DNA of 64,000 nt from JAFALK01 sp036500605 (lineage in GTDB: Bacteria > Pseudomonadota > Gammaproteobacteria > Burkholderiales > Burkholderiaceae_C). The stretch spans positions 1-64,000 of the forward strand of contig DASYBU010000019.1 in NCBI GenBank assembly GCA_036500605.1, in the 5' to 3' direction. The notes under the pieces were generated by a model. The model searched no databases. It saw nothing but the letters and a program-made list of their open reading frames with translations, and had not been told where the DNA came from. Both the position numbers and the translations under genes were made by a program. Below, piece by piece: positions 17,316 to 26,784 of the stretch. Numbering within the stretch: the first letter of the stretch is position 1; each line of letters begins with the position of its first letter.

Positions 17316-20279
17316 CTACAAAGGCATCGCCACCGTCGGCTCATAGTCCGATTCATCGCTGCTCACCGCCGGTTTTCGCCACGGCGACTTCTTGATCAGC
17401 GCCTCGGCTTGCGGCGCAGGCAAAGCTTTCGCGAAGAGCCAGCCTTGCGCCACCTGCACGCCGAGCTGTTCCAGCAGCTGTGCCTGTTTCTCGTCCTCGA
17501 CACCCTCGGCCAGTGCCTGCTTGTCGAGTGCGATCGTCAGGCCGACGATGGTGCGGACAATCTCCTGGGCCTCGCGGCCGGCGTTCAGGCGCATCACGAA
17601 GCTGCGGTCGATCTTGAGCGTGTCGAACGGGAAGCGGTGCAGATAGGCGAGCGAGGAGTAGCCGGTGCCGAAGTCGTCGATCGAGATCTTGAAGCCCAGG
17701 CGCGCCAGCTCCTGCAGCGTCTCGGCGCTGCGCTGCGGGTTGCTCATCGCCATGCTTTCCGTCACCTCCAGCTTCAGCTGATGCGCGGGCACCGGGCCCA
17801 ATGCAGCCAGCACGGCGCGGGCATCACTGAGCAGCTCAACCTCGCGTTCGAGCTGCACGCCGGACACGTTGACCGCGATCTCGCCGGTGAAGCCGAGGCC
17901 GTGCCAATGGCGCAGTTGCGCGGCCGCTTCCATCAGCGTCCAGCGTCCGATCTGCGCAATCTGGCCGCTGGACTCGGCGACCGGGATGAAGTCGCCCGGC
18001 ATCACCAGGCCCTTGGTCGGATGGGTCCAGCGGATCAGCGCCTCGAAGCCGAGCAATTGCCGGTCGGCGAGCCTGACAAAGGGTTGGTAGTGCAGCGCGA
18101 ACTGCTTGCCATCGCGCAGCGCAAGATCGATCTGCTCGACCATCCAGCGGCGCGATTGCTCCACCAGTTGCTCGGCCGCGTCGAAGCGGTGCGACTGCCC
18201 GGGGCCCTGCTGCTTGGCTCGTGCCAGCGCGTCTTCGGCGGCCACCATCATTTCGCCCGCGCTGCCCAGGCCTTCGCTGGCATGCGCGAGGCCGATGCCG
18301 GCCGTGAGCCGCAGGGGCTCGCCCGCGCCGATCGTCACGGGCTCGGCAAAGCACGAACGCGCCCAGGCCACGAGCTCGGAGCTGCCGGCGCGCATCGGCG
18401 CAGCGATCGCGAATTCATCGGGGCCGATCCGCGCAAGCGGCAGGCCTTCGCGCTGACGCAGGCGCCGTGCCACCTCGACGAGGGCCGCGTCGCCGACGAT
18501 CAGGCCATGCTTTTCGTTGAAGGCACGGAAGCCGTCAAGCCCGACCAGCAGCATGGCCATCGAACCGGCCGGATTGCTGGCCAGCAATTGCTCAAGCTGC
18601 GCCTGGAACAGGTTGCGATTGGGCAGCCCCGTCAGGCGGTCATGCAGCGCGTCGTGACTGAGCTGGTGTTGCAGGCGATGCAGCTCGCTCACGTCGGTCA
18701 AGGAGCCGGCCATGCGCACGGGCTTGCCGTTCTCTCGCGTGGCCACAGCGCGCGCCAGCAGCCAGCGCGTCTGGCCACCCTGCACAAATTCCAGCAGGTG
18801 GTGCAACTGCTGGCTGCGCCCATCCAGATGCTCTTGCAGCGCGGCCTTGAAGGCCGAGGCCTGCGCCGGCGGCAGTGGCTTGACCCAGGCGCCGATGCCC
18901 TTGGCTTCCTCTTCGGCCAAGCCCATCAAGGCCCGCCAGCGCGGCGAGAAATGCACTTCGCGCGTGACCAGGTCCCAGTCCCACAAGCCGTCATTGGCGC
19001 CTTGAGCGGCCAGCGCGTAGCGTCGCTCGCTCGCTTGCAACTGCTCCAGCGCAGCGAGGCGGCGCATGCGCTCAATCCCGCCGCGCAGGATCAGCGCGCC
19101 ACCCGTGGCCAGCAGCAGCGCCAGGGCCGGGAACACCGGCGCCAGGAACTCGTTGTACGAGACGAAGCGCCATTGCAGCAGCGCGACGATCAGCACCGCG
19201 ACCCCGGCCAGGACCGGCAGCGCGCGGCGCAGCGAGAGGCCGCCGATCAAGCTCACGGCCAGCAGCGGCAGCAGGACCATCGCCGCCAGCTCGGCCGGCG
19301 CGGCCCACACGGGGCGGATCAACGTGCGGCCGCTCAGCAGGTTGTCGACCGAGGTGGCCAGGCGCTCCACACCCGGCAGGCTCGCGTCGAATGGCGTCGG
19401 CACCTGATCGCCGCTGCCGACCGCCGTCACGCCGGCAATCACGATGCGGCCGGCGAGCCTGGATTTGTCGACCCGGCCGGCTAACAGATCACTCAAGCGC
19501 ACATGCTCGAAGGTGCCGGCCTCGCCGTAGTAATTGAGCCATTGGCGCGACAGCGCATCGAGCTGCGCCGTGAGCGGCCCGGCTTGCACGCTGTTGCCGA
19601 AGTTCATTCGCGCCTGGGACCAGGGCACGTTGCGCGCCGCCGCCGCGATGCGCAACGCCAGCGAAGGATAGGTCTCGCCGTCGAGCACCAGGCCCGGCAG
19701 GTCATAGCGCAGGGCGCCATCGGCACCGCGCAAGGCCGTCACATGGCCGAGGCCCAGCGCCACGTTGGCGAAAGCCGGCACCGGCGCCAACAGCCTGGCC
19801 GGCTGGACGGGGACATGCGTCTGCCCAGCCTCGTTCGAGGTCGCGGTAAAAGCATTGTTGAGCAGCACGCGCGAAGGTTCGGTCGCGGGGCCGGCCTCGG
19901 GCGGCAAGGCAAACGGGATCAGCACGCGGCCCGACTTGGCCATCGCGCGCGCGAGATCCTGGTCGCCCTGCGGATCGCCGGGCTCGACCAGCAAAAGGTC
20001 GAAGGCCACCAGCTTGGCGTCACCGAGCTTGGCCAGCGCCTGCGCGATCCAACGCCGGTCGGCCGTTCCCAGCGCTTGCAGGCTGTGATCGTCCACCAGC
20101 AGCAGCGTGATCGGCGCCTCAGGCTTGAGCGGACCGCGCCACTGCATCTGCGCATCAAGCGTGAGCCGGTCGATCCGGTCGAGCAGGCCGACGTCAGCCC
20201 GCCGCCACCAGGGCATGACCGCCAACGCGAGGCTCAGCAGCGCGATCAGGACATAGCCCAGGCGCAGGCGCAGGCGCAT
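17316..20279 (-). CDS. CHASE2-PAS-GGDEF-EAL membrane c-di-GMP phosphodiesterase
   Basis: 987 residues. Order of parts: a membrane helix (about 9-25), an extracytoplasmic CHASE2 sensor (about 30-315), three membrane helices (about 325-400), a PAS domain (about 415-535), a GGDEF domain (about 545-690) and an EAL domain (about 715-965). The GGDEF signature reads GPDEF (619-623), so the second glycine is lost and cyclase activity is doubtful. The EAL domain keeps EALIRW (746-748), DDFGTGYSS, KIDRSF and EGVE, so phosphodiesterase activity is likely. The start is placed at 20279, where ATG overlaps the stop of the FecR gene (TGATG); a longer open frame to 20366 runs inside that gene. It is the third gene of CHAT-FecR-CHASE2. 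Confidence 0.92.
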   Translation of the reverse strand: MRLRLRLGYVLIALLSLALAVMPWWRRADVGLLDRIDRLTLDAQMQWRGPLKPEAPITLLLVDDHSLQALGTADRRWIAQALAKLGDAKLVAFDLLLVEPGDPQGDQDLARAMAKSGRVLIPFALPPEAGPATEPSRVLLNNAFTATSNEAGQTHVPVQPARLLAPVPAFANVALGLGHVTALRGADGALRYDLPGLVLDGETYPSLALRIAAAARNVPWSQARMNFGNSVQAGPLTAQLDALSRQWLNYYGEAGTFEHVRLSDLLAGRVDKSRLAGRIVIAGVTAVGSGDQVPTPFDASLPGVERLATSVDNLLSGRTLIRPVWAAPAELAAMVLLPLLAVSLIGGLSLRRALPVLAGVAVLIVALLQWRFVSYNEFLAPVFPALALLLATGGALILRGGIERMRRLAALEQLQASERRYALAAQGANDGLWDWDLVTREVHFSPRWRALMGLAEEEAKGIGAWVKPLPPAQASAFKAALQEHLDGRSQQLHHLLEFVQGGQTRWLLARAVATRENGKPVRMAGSLTDVSELHRLQHQLSHDALHDRLTGLPNRNLFQAQLEQLLASNPAGSMAMLLVGLDGFRAFNEKHGLIVGDAALVEVARRLRQREGLPLARIGPDEFAIAAPMRAGSSELVAWARSCFAEPVTIGAGEPLRLTAGIGLAHASEGLGSAGEMMVAAEDALARAKQQGPGQSHRFDAAEQLVEQSRRWMVEQIDLALRDGKQFALHYQPFVRLADRQLLGFEALIRWTHPTKGLVMPGDFIPVAESSGQIAQIGRWTLMEAAAQLRHWHGLGFTGEIAVNVSGVQLEREVELLSDARAVLAALGPVPAHQLKLEVTESMAMSNPQRSAETLQELARLGFKISIDDFGTGYSSLAYLHRFPFDTLKIDRSFVMRLNAGREAQEIVRTIVGLTIALDKQALAEGVEDEKQAQLLEQLGVQVAQGWLFAKALPAPQAEALIKKSPWRKPAVSSDESDYEPTVAMPL

Positions 20280-20908
20280 CAGAGGCCCCCGAGCCGCGAC
20301 TGCACCGCCTGCACGCGCGCCGCCGACCACGCCGAGGCTGCCGTGCAAGCGCCGGCGGTCGAGCATTGCGTGCCGTTGACCTGCACATTGAGCTTGGTGG
20401 GCGGACGCGGCACGAGGCCGCGCGTCTTGACCGTGCTTTCCACGGCGACCTCGCCCTTTTCCACATGCACGGCCGTGCCTTGTTCGGCCGAGACCTCGAC
20501 GATGAATTCAGTGCCGCGCACGGCCGTCACGGCGCTGGGGGTGCGCACCTCCCAGCTGCTGCCGGGGCCACCCGGAGAAACCGTCTGGCCCAGCACGCCG
20601 ACCTCCAGCCACAGCGAGGCGGCACGCGGGTGAGCGCCGGAGGCCGCCTTGTAGCTGGTCAGCTGAAGATGGCTGTTATCGCCGAGCACCAGGCTGGAGC
20701 CGTCGACGCAGCGCAGGCGCACGCGGCCGTCTCCTCCGGTGCGGATTTCGGCGCCGGCTTCAAGCCCGTCGCCGACCTTGAGCAGCCTGGCGCCGCTGTG
20801 CACCTCGCCGGCCAGGCCGGCCACCTTGCAGACGCTCTGCGCCCACGCCGGTGCAACGGCCAGCCCCATGCCCAGCCCCATCGTCAAGCCCAACAAGATT
20901 CGGCGCAT
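20279..20908 (-). CDS. Secreted FecR-domain protein (copy 2)
   Basis: 209 residues from the ATG at 20908, which has GGGGGAG about 7 nt upstream; the open frame reaches 20953 but without a better site. A signal peptide (about 1-23, ending PAWAQ) precedes a FecR domain with RVRLRCVDGSSLVLGDNS and VRTPSAVTAVRGTEF. The tail has two cysteines (TQCSTAGAC) and ends RLGGL, mirroring copy 1 at 14342. It lies 62 bp after the CHAT gene and its stop overlaps the start of the CHASE2 gene, so the three genes form an operon. A role as a periplasmic partner of the CHASE2 sensor is plausible but inferred. Confidence 0.88.
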   Translation of the reverse strand: MRRILLGLTMGLGMGLAVAPAWAQSVCKVAGLAGEVHSGARLLKVGDGLEAGAEIRTGGDGRVRLRCVDGSSLVLGDNSHLQLTSYKAASGAHPRAASLWLEVGVLGQTVSPGGPGSSWEVRTPSAVTAVRGTEFIVEVSAEQGTAVHVEKGEVAVESTVKTRGLVPRPPTKLNVQVNGTQCSTAGACTAASAWSAARVQAVQSRLGGL

Positions 20909-20970
20909 TGCAGACTCCCCCACCCTGGTTGATCGGATGCTAGCCCAACGCATGCCGCTTCAGTAACCGC

Positions 20971-23952
20971 TTATTTCAGCGGATCCCCGAACAGGGCATA
21001 CCCGGCCCAGTAGTACGGATGCGTCCAGCGGCCCTGCCCGACCCGTCCCTCGATCATCGCCAACTGGGCTTGCCGCAGGCTTTCCGCACGCGCCTTCGAA
21101 GGTTGCAGCGCCGCCGGCACCAGCTGTGACGAGGCGGCCGAATCGACCGACCAATGCGTGGCCAGCACCGAACGCGCACCGGCAAAGAAGAAGCCGCGCA
21201 CCAGGCCCGACATCGCCGCGCCGCCCTGTTCGCCGGCGGCGGTGTTACAGGCTGAGAGCAAGACCCACTCCGCGTTGAGGCGCAGGCCCAACACATCGTC
21301 GAGTTCCAGCAGCGGCGACTCGCCTTCGCGCCCGGTGGCGGCCATCGCCAGCGCGGGCTTGGAGACACCGGGCAGCTCGCCGGGCATCAGGCCGTGCGTG
21401 GCGAAGGCCGCCACGCGGTAGTCGGCCAGAGGCGCCTTCAGCACGGCCTCGCGCGTGGCGGCGGGGCCCAGCAGCAGGTCGGCCGGCTTGGCACCCAGGG
21501 CCTGGGCCAGCGCCATCAGCTCGGTGCGCGTGTCGGGCAGCGGCGGGATGTCGGCATAACGGAATCCCCAGGCGGCGTCATAGCGGGTCGAGGTGACGCT
21601 CAAGCCCTTGGAGGCGGCGGCGCTGCGGAAGGCCGGATCACCGAAGCCGATCAGGGGCTTGGCACCGATATGGGCGGCGCCACGACGCAGGCTTTGCAGG
21701 GCGCTGGCGGCCGGCAGCTGTGTGACAGCCACGCTCCTGGCGAGGTAGTGTGCGCCTTCCTTGCCCGTTGCGGGCTCGGTCACCAGCGCCGCCAGCGGCA
21801 GGCTCGCCAGCGCACCGCTGCTCGCCACGATCAGCGAATGGAGCTGGCTGTAGTCAGGCTTGAGCGGCGCGATCAACTCGCGGTACAGGCCCAGCAACAG
21901 CGCCTCGTTGAGCTTGGGCGCACCGGGCTGGCTCAGGTCGAGCATGCGACGCGTCTGGCTCACGCGCTTGGCGAGATCGGCGGCGCCGAGCTTGCTGACG
22001 TACAGCGCGGCCTGCTGCTGGCCGGGCGTGATCAGCCAGAGCAGCGTCGCGTGATCGAGGCTGTGCACCAGCAGCAAGCCCTCATCGGGCGCGAGCAGGC
22101 TGCGCAACTGCGCCGGCGTTGGCGTGGGTGGCATCAGCAGATCGCCGTAGGCCGGGAAGGCTTGCGCGATGCGCTCGCGTGCCGCGGTCAACGCCGAGCG
22201 AGCATTGCCGACCTGCTCCTGGCCAGACTTGATCTTTTCACGCAGGGCCTTCAGCGCGGCCCTGGCCGCGTCACGCTCCTTGGGCGGCAGCGCCTTGAAC
22301 GCGTCGCTGCCCATCTCGCGGCGTTGACGGTCTTCTTCGTTGAGCAGCGACGACAACTCGCTCGCACGCTCGCCCTGCTGGCGACGCAGTTGCTGCTCGT
22401 TGGCCAGCAGCTCGGCCAGCGCGGGCGTGGCGGCGAGCAGGCGCGCCGTGCTGTCGGCCAAAGCGCGCTGCGTGCTCGATACGTTCAGGCGGTCAGCCAG
22501 TTGCAGCGCCCGGTCCGCCATGCGCGGGTCGACGGGCTGGCCGGCCAGCGAACGCTCGGCCAGCGTGTCCATGAACTGCTGCAAGGCCAGGCCCAGCACG
22601 AAGCCGCGCACGCCGCGCAGATCGAGATCGAGCCAGCCGCCGGGGCTGTCGAGCAAGGCCTTGAAGAGCTGCTCGTAGTCGCTCATCGCGCCGCTGATGT
22701 CGTTGCGCATCAGGCGCACAAAGCCGCGCACACCGGCGGCTTCCTGCGTCTGCGGATGATTCGCGCCGTAGAGACGCAGGCGGAAGCGGTGGATGCGCTC
22801 GACGGTTTCCAGCGCCTCGTCCACGCGCCCGTTCTTCGCCGCCAGCAAGGCGCGCAAGCGCCAGTCGGACGCACGCTCGCGCGCCAGCGAGTCGTCCTGC
22901 ACGGCGGCCAACGTCTGCTGGTAGAGCGCGTCGGCCTCGGCCCATTGGTGCAGGCCGAGCAAGGCGTTGAGCATCTGCTGGCGGGCCAGCCAGCGCGTGT
23001 GGCTGGTGAGGCTGGCGCCCGAGCGTTCCAGCATCTCATCGGATTCGCGCGCGGCCTTCAGCCCTTCGTCAAACGCCTGCGTGGCCACCAGCCCGGTAGC
23101 CAGGCGGTACTGCCAGCGCGCGCCGACGGCGTCGCTCAGTTGCCCCGAACGCCACAGCGCAATATTGCTTTGCGCAATCGCCACCGCTTCGGGCGAACGG
23201 CCCTGGCGCACCAGCGCGTAGCAGAGCATGCCGAGCGAACCGTCGAGCAGTTTTTGCGCGTAGAACTTTTCGTCATTGCCCTTGGCGCCAGCCAGCAGGC
23301 GTTCGGACACGCGCACGCTCTCGCGCAGCAGCGCCACCGAGTTGGCCTGCGCACCGCCCCAGCGCTCGACTTCGGATTGCACCTGCAAGCGCTCGATCTG
23401 CAGGCGCAGGCCGGCCACGCTGTCCGCCCCAAGCTGCTTGATCTGCTCACGTGACAGCCGATCGGCGCGTGACCAATGGCCCTGCATCAGCGCGCGGTCG
23501 CTGCCGAGCGCGGCGAAATAGGTCTGGCGCAGCGCAATGGTCGCGCGCATTGGCGCTGAAATGCGTTTGTCGGCCAGCAGCGTTTCGCAGGCGGCCAAGG
23601 CCTTGCCCTGGCTGCCCCAGGTGAACTCAGCGCTCAAGTAAGACCGCACCCAGGTCTCGCCGCCGGGCATGCCGAGCCCGAGGCGAGCCAGCTCGGTCAG
23701 GACGGCGATCTGGCGCTCCCGCTGGTCGAGCGCTTCGGCAGCGCGCACCTGCTGCTGCAAGAGGGCGTAGCGTTCAGGCAGGGCATCGGGCAGCGGCTGC
23801 GCCAGCAAGGCGCGGGCTTGCTCCGCTTTCATGCCGACGGCATCAGGCTCGTCAGCATCCATCGCCGAGTCGTCGGCCGATTGCGCATGCGCCGGCAGGC
23901 CCGGCAGCGCAAGCAAGGCCAGCAGGAGCAGGAGCGACAGCAGTCGGCGCAT
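20971..23952 (-). CDS. Secreted TPR-CHAT caspase-like protease
   Basis: 993 residues with a strong signal peptide (about 1-24, ending PAHAQS). The middle, roughly residues 60-550, is helical and repeat-like (TPR type), with a charged coiled-coil-like stretch around 560-620. The C-terminal ~330 residues are a CHAT domain with the dyad His853 (FATHGLMPGE) and Cys902 (LLSACNTAAGEQ) intact, ending in the usual YYWAGYALFGDP. CHAT proteins are caspase-HetF relatives. The signal peptide predicts a periplasmic or secreted location, unlike the cytoplasmic CHAT proteases of defence systems. First gene of the operon with FecR copy 2 and the CHASE2-EAL gene. Confidence 0.9.
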   Translation of the reverse strand: MRRLLSLLLLLALLALPGLPAHAQSADDSAMDADEPDAVGMKAEQARALLAQPLPDALPERYALLQQQVRAAEALDQRERQIAVLTELARLGLGMPGGETWVRSYLSAEFTWGSQGKALAACETLLADKRISAPMRATIALRQTYFAALGSDRALMQGHWSRADRLSREQIKQLGADSVAGLRLQIERLQVQSEVERWGGAQANSVALLRESVRVSERLLAGAKGNDEKFYAQKLLDGSLGMLCYALVRQGRSPEAVAIAQSNIALWRSGQLSDAVGARWQYRLATGLVATQAFDEGLKAARESDEMLERSGASLTSHTRWLARQQMLNALLGLHQWAEADALYQQTLAAVQDDSLARERASDWRLRALLAAKNGRVDEALETVERIHRFRLRLYGANHPQTQEAAGVRGFVRLMRNDISGAMSDYEQLFKALLDSPGGWLDLDLRGVRGFVLGLALQQFMDTLAERSLAGQPVDPRMADRALQLADRLNVSSTQRALADSTARLLAATPALAELLANEQQLRRQQGERASELSSLLNEEDRQRREMGSDAFKALPPKERDAARAALKALREKIKSGQEQVGNARSALTAARERIAQAFPAYGDLLMPPTPTPAQLRSLLAPDEGLLLVHSLDHATLLWLITPGQQQAALYVSKLGAADLAKRVSQTRRMLDLSQPGAPKLNEALLLGLYRELIAPLKPDYSQLHSLIVASSGALASLPLAALVTEPATGKEGAHYLARSVAVTQLPAASALQSLRRGAAHIGAKPLIGFGDPAFRSAAASKGLSVTSTRYDAAWGFRYADIPPLPDTRTELMALAQALGAKPADLLLGPAATREAVLKAPLADYRVAAFATHGLMPGELPGVSKPALAMAATGREGESPLLELDDVLGLRLNAEWVLLSACNTAAGEQGGAAMSGLVRGFFFAGARSVLATHWSVDSAASSQLVPAALQPSKARAESLRQAQLAMIEGRVGQGRWTHPYYWAGYALFGDPLK

Positions 23953-24079
23953 CGGGCGATGCTACCGTGCAGGCGAGGCGTTAGGGTGACGTCGGCGTCG
24001 CCGTTGCTCAGGCGCCTCGGGGCGCGGCCTTGAACGGGTTGAACACCTCAATGAGCGCCCATCTGTCGGGCCGGGATCT

Positions 24080-24802
<723 letters not shown>

Positions 24803-24812
24803 AAGGCGATCC

Positions 24813-26777
24813 TCAAGCGGCCTGGCCGCCGAGATAGGCTTCGATCACCTTCTCGTCGGATTGAACTTCTGCCGGCGTGCCTTCGGCGATCTTCTGGCCG
24901 AAGTCGAGCACCGAGACGGTGTCGCACAAGCTCATCACCACGTCCATGTGGTGCTCGATCAGAATCACGGTGACGCCGCGCTCGCGGATCTTCTTGATGA
25001 TGCGCAGCAGCTCTTCGATGTCGGGCGCGGTGAGGCCGGCGGCGGGCTCGTCGAGCAGCAGCAGCTCAGGGTCCAAGGCCAGCGCGCGGGCGATCTCGAG
25101 CACGCGCTGCTTGCCGTAAGGGAGGTTGCGCGCTTCCTCGCCGGCCAGATCGGCCAGCCCGACGAAATCGAGCAGCGCCAGCGCGCGCGCCGCGTTGTCG
25201 CGCCGCTCACGGCGCATGCGCGGCAGCGTCAGCGCCACTTCGATCAGGTTGCTGTTGTAGGCATGGTGCAGGCCGACCTGCACGTTCTGCAGCGCGGTCA
25301 TCTCGCCGAACAGCTGCACGTTCTGGAAGGTGCGCGCAATGCCCGAGAGCGCGATCTGCGCGGAGCTGCGGCCGTTGACCTCGCGCTGCTTGAAAGTGAC
25401 CGTGCCGGCCGTGGGCAGGTAGATGCCGGTCAGTACGTTCATCATCGTGCTCTTGCCGGAACCGTTGGGGCCGATCAGGCCGTGGATGCTGCCGCGCCGG
25501 ATCTGCAGATCGACCAGGTTGAGCGCCTTGAGCCCGCCGAACTGCATCAGCACCTGCTTCACGTCGAGGAGGATCTCGCCCTTCTCGCCCTTCTCGCCCT
25601 TCTCACCCTGCTCGCCGCTGCGGTCCATCAGCGCCGTGGCCTGCACACCGGACGCCGATGCGGCCTTGGCCTCATCAGCCGCAGCCGCGCCGCCGCTGCG
25701 CAGATTGAAGGCTTCGCGCAGGAAACCCACGATGCCGTCCTGCAGGTAGTAGACGATGAACAGCGTGATCAGGCCGTAGATGGTCAGGCGCCAATCGGAC
25801 AGTGCATCGAGCTTGTACGAGACACCGGCCAGCACCGCGCTGCCGATCACCGGCACCAGCGCGGCCTGCACGCTCATCCTGCCGCGCTTGACCGCCACGC
25901 CGACCGACACCAGCACGAGCAGCGCCAGCGCCGTGGCGACGACGCGGAACTGGCCGATGTCGTCGAGCAGGTTGGGCAGCATCACGAGGATCGTCGCGCC
26001 GATCAGCGCTCCGGCGCGCGACTTGCGCCCGCCCATGATGATCGCGAGCAGGAACAGCACAGTCAGCTCGAAGTTGTAGGTATTGGGCGAGATGTATTGC
26101 TCCGAATACGAATACAAGCCGCCTGCCAGACCGGCCAGGCCCGCGCTGATCACGAAGGCGTAGACCTTGTAGCGGTAGACCGAAACGCCCATGCAATCGG
26201 AAGCGACCGGGCTGCCGCGCAGCGCTTCAAACGTGCGGCCCAGATGCGAGCGCAAGACGCGATGCACGAAGACCAGGGAGGCCAGCATCAGCACGCCGAC
26301 AAGCCAGTAGTACTCGGTGTCGTCGAGCTGATGGCCGAACAGCGTGGGCTTGGTCAGCGCGATGCCCAGCGGGCCGGCGGTGAAGAAGTCCATCTCGTTG
26401 ATCAGGATCTGAATGATGGTGCCGAAGGCCAGCGTCACCATCGCCAGATACGGCCCGGTCACGCGCAAGGCCGGCAGCGCCAGCAGCGCGCCGAAGGCTG
26501 CGGTCACGACGATGGCCGCAGGCAGCGTCGCGTAGACCGGCATGTCCAGGTGCATGACCAGCGTGCCGACCGCATAGGCGCCGACGCCGAACAGGCCCGC
26601 ATGGCCCAGCGAGACAAGGCCGGTGTAGCCCACCACGATGTCGAGGCCGAACAGCACGATCGCGTAGATCATGATCGTGACGACGAGGTGGATGTAGTAC
26701 GGGTTCGTGAAGACCAGGGGAAACGCCGCCACGGCCGCGATGCCGGCGATGGCGGCGGCGATATTCAATGCTTTCAT
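24813..26777 (-). CDS. Fused branched-chain amino acid permease LivM and ATPase LivG
   Basis: 654 residues joining two normally separate subunits. Residues 1 to about 345 are a LivM-type permease with multiple membrane helices and the EAA-like segment GRTFEALRGSPVASDCMGV. A linker at about 350-401 ends with a repetitive GEQ/GEK stretch (388-401). The ATPase follows with Walker A GPNGSGKST (about 435-443), LPYGKQRVLEIARAL as signature region and LLLDEPAAGL as Walker B; it ends EAYLGG. The frame is continuous, so this is a true fusion and not a missed stop. It sits 7 bp after livH and 10 bp before livF. Confidence 0.94.
   Translation of the reverse strand: MKALNIAAAIAGIAAVAAFPLVFTNPYYIHLVVTIMIYAIVLFGLDIVVGYTGLVSLGHAGLFGVGAYAVGTLVMHLDMPVYATLPAAIVVTAAFGALLALPALRVTGPYLAMVTLAFGTIIQILINEMDFFTAGPLGIALTKPTLFGHQLDDTEYYWLVGVLMLASLVFVHRVLRSHLGRTFEALRGSPVASDCMGVSVYRYKVYAFVISAGLAGLAGGLYSYSEQYISPNTYNFELTVLFLLAIIMGGRKSRAGALIGATILVMLPNLLDDIGQFRVVATALALLVLVSVGVAVKRGRMSVQAALVPVIGSAVLAGVSYKLDALSDWRLTIYGLITLFIVYYLQDGIVGFLREAFNLRSGGAAAADEAKAASASGVQATALMDRSGEQGEKGEKGEKGEILLDVKQVLMQFGGLKALNLVDLQIRRGSIHGLIGPNGSGKSTMMNVLTGIYLPTAGTVTFKQREVNGRSSAQIALSGIARTFQNVQLFGEMTALQNVQVGLHHAYNSNLIEVALTLPRMRRERRDNAARALALLDFVGLADLAGEEARNLPYGKQRVLEIARALALDPELLLLDEPAAGLTAPDIEELLRIIKKIRERGVTVILIEHHMDVVMSLCDTVSVLDFGQKIAEGTPAEVQSDEKVIEAYLGGQAA
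25575..25616 (-). repeat. 9-bp tandem repeat in the LivM-LivG linker
   Basis: Nine-base units CTCGCCCTT (plus-strand reading) are repeated three times exactly, followed by two degenerate units. On the coding strand they specify Gly-Glu-Lys/Gln repeats. The unit keeps the frame, so copy-number changes would alter linker length without disrupting the fusion. Confidence 0.85.
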
Positions 26778-26784
26778 GTCCGGC

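Noticed and set aside
17316..20366. Longer start for the CHASE2-EAL protein at 20366
   Set aside because: The extra 29 residues are inside the FecR gene and lack a signal; the ATG at 20279 overlaps the FecR stop and gives the membrane helix at the N-terminus.
15858..23952. Caspase/CHAT genes as a classic phage-defence island (for example gRAMP-CHAT)
   Set aside because: No CRISPR effector, nuclease, restriction, toxin or phage-related gene is nearby, and both proteases carry export signals.
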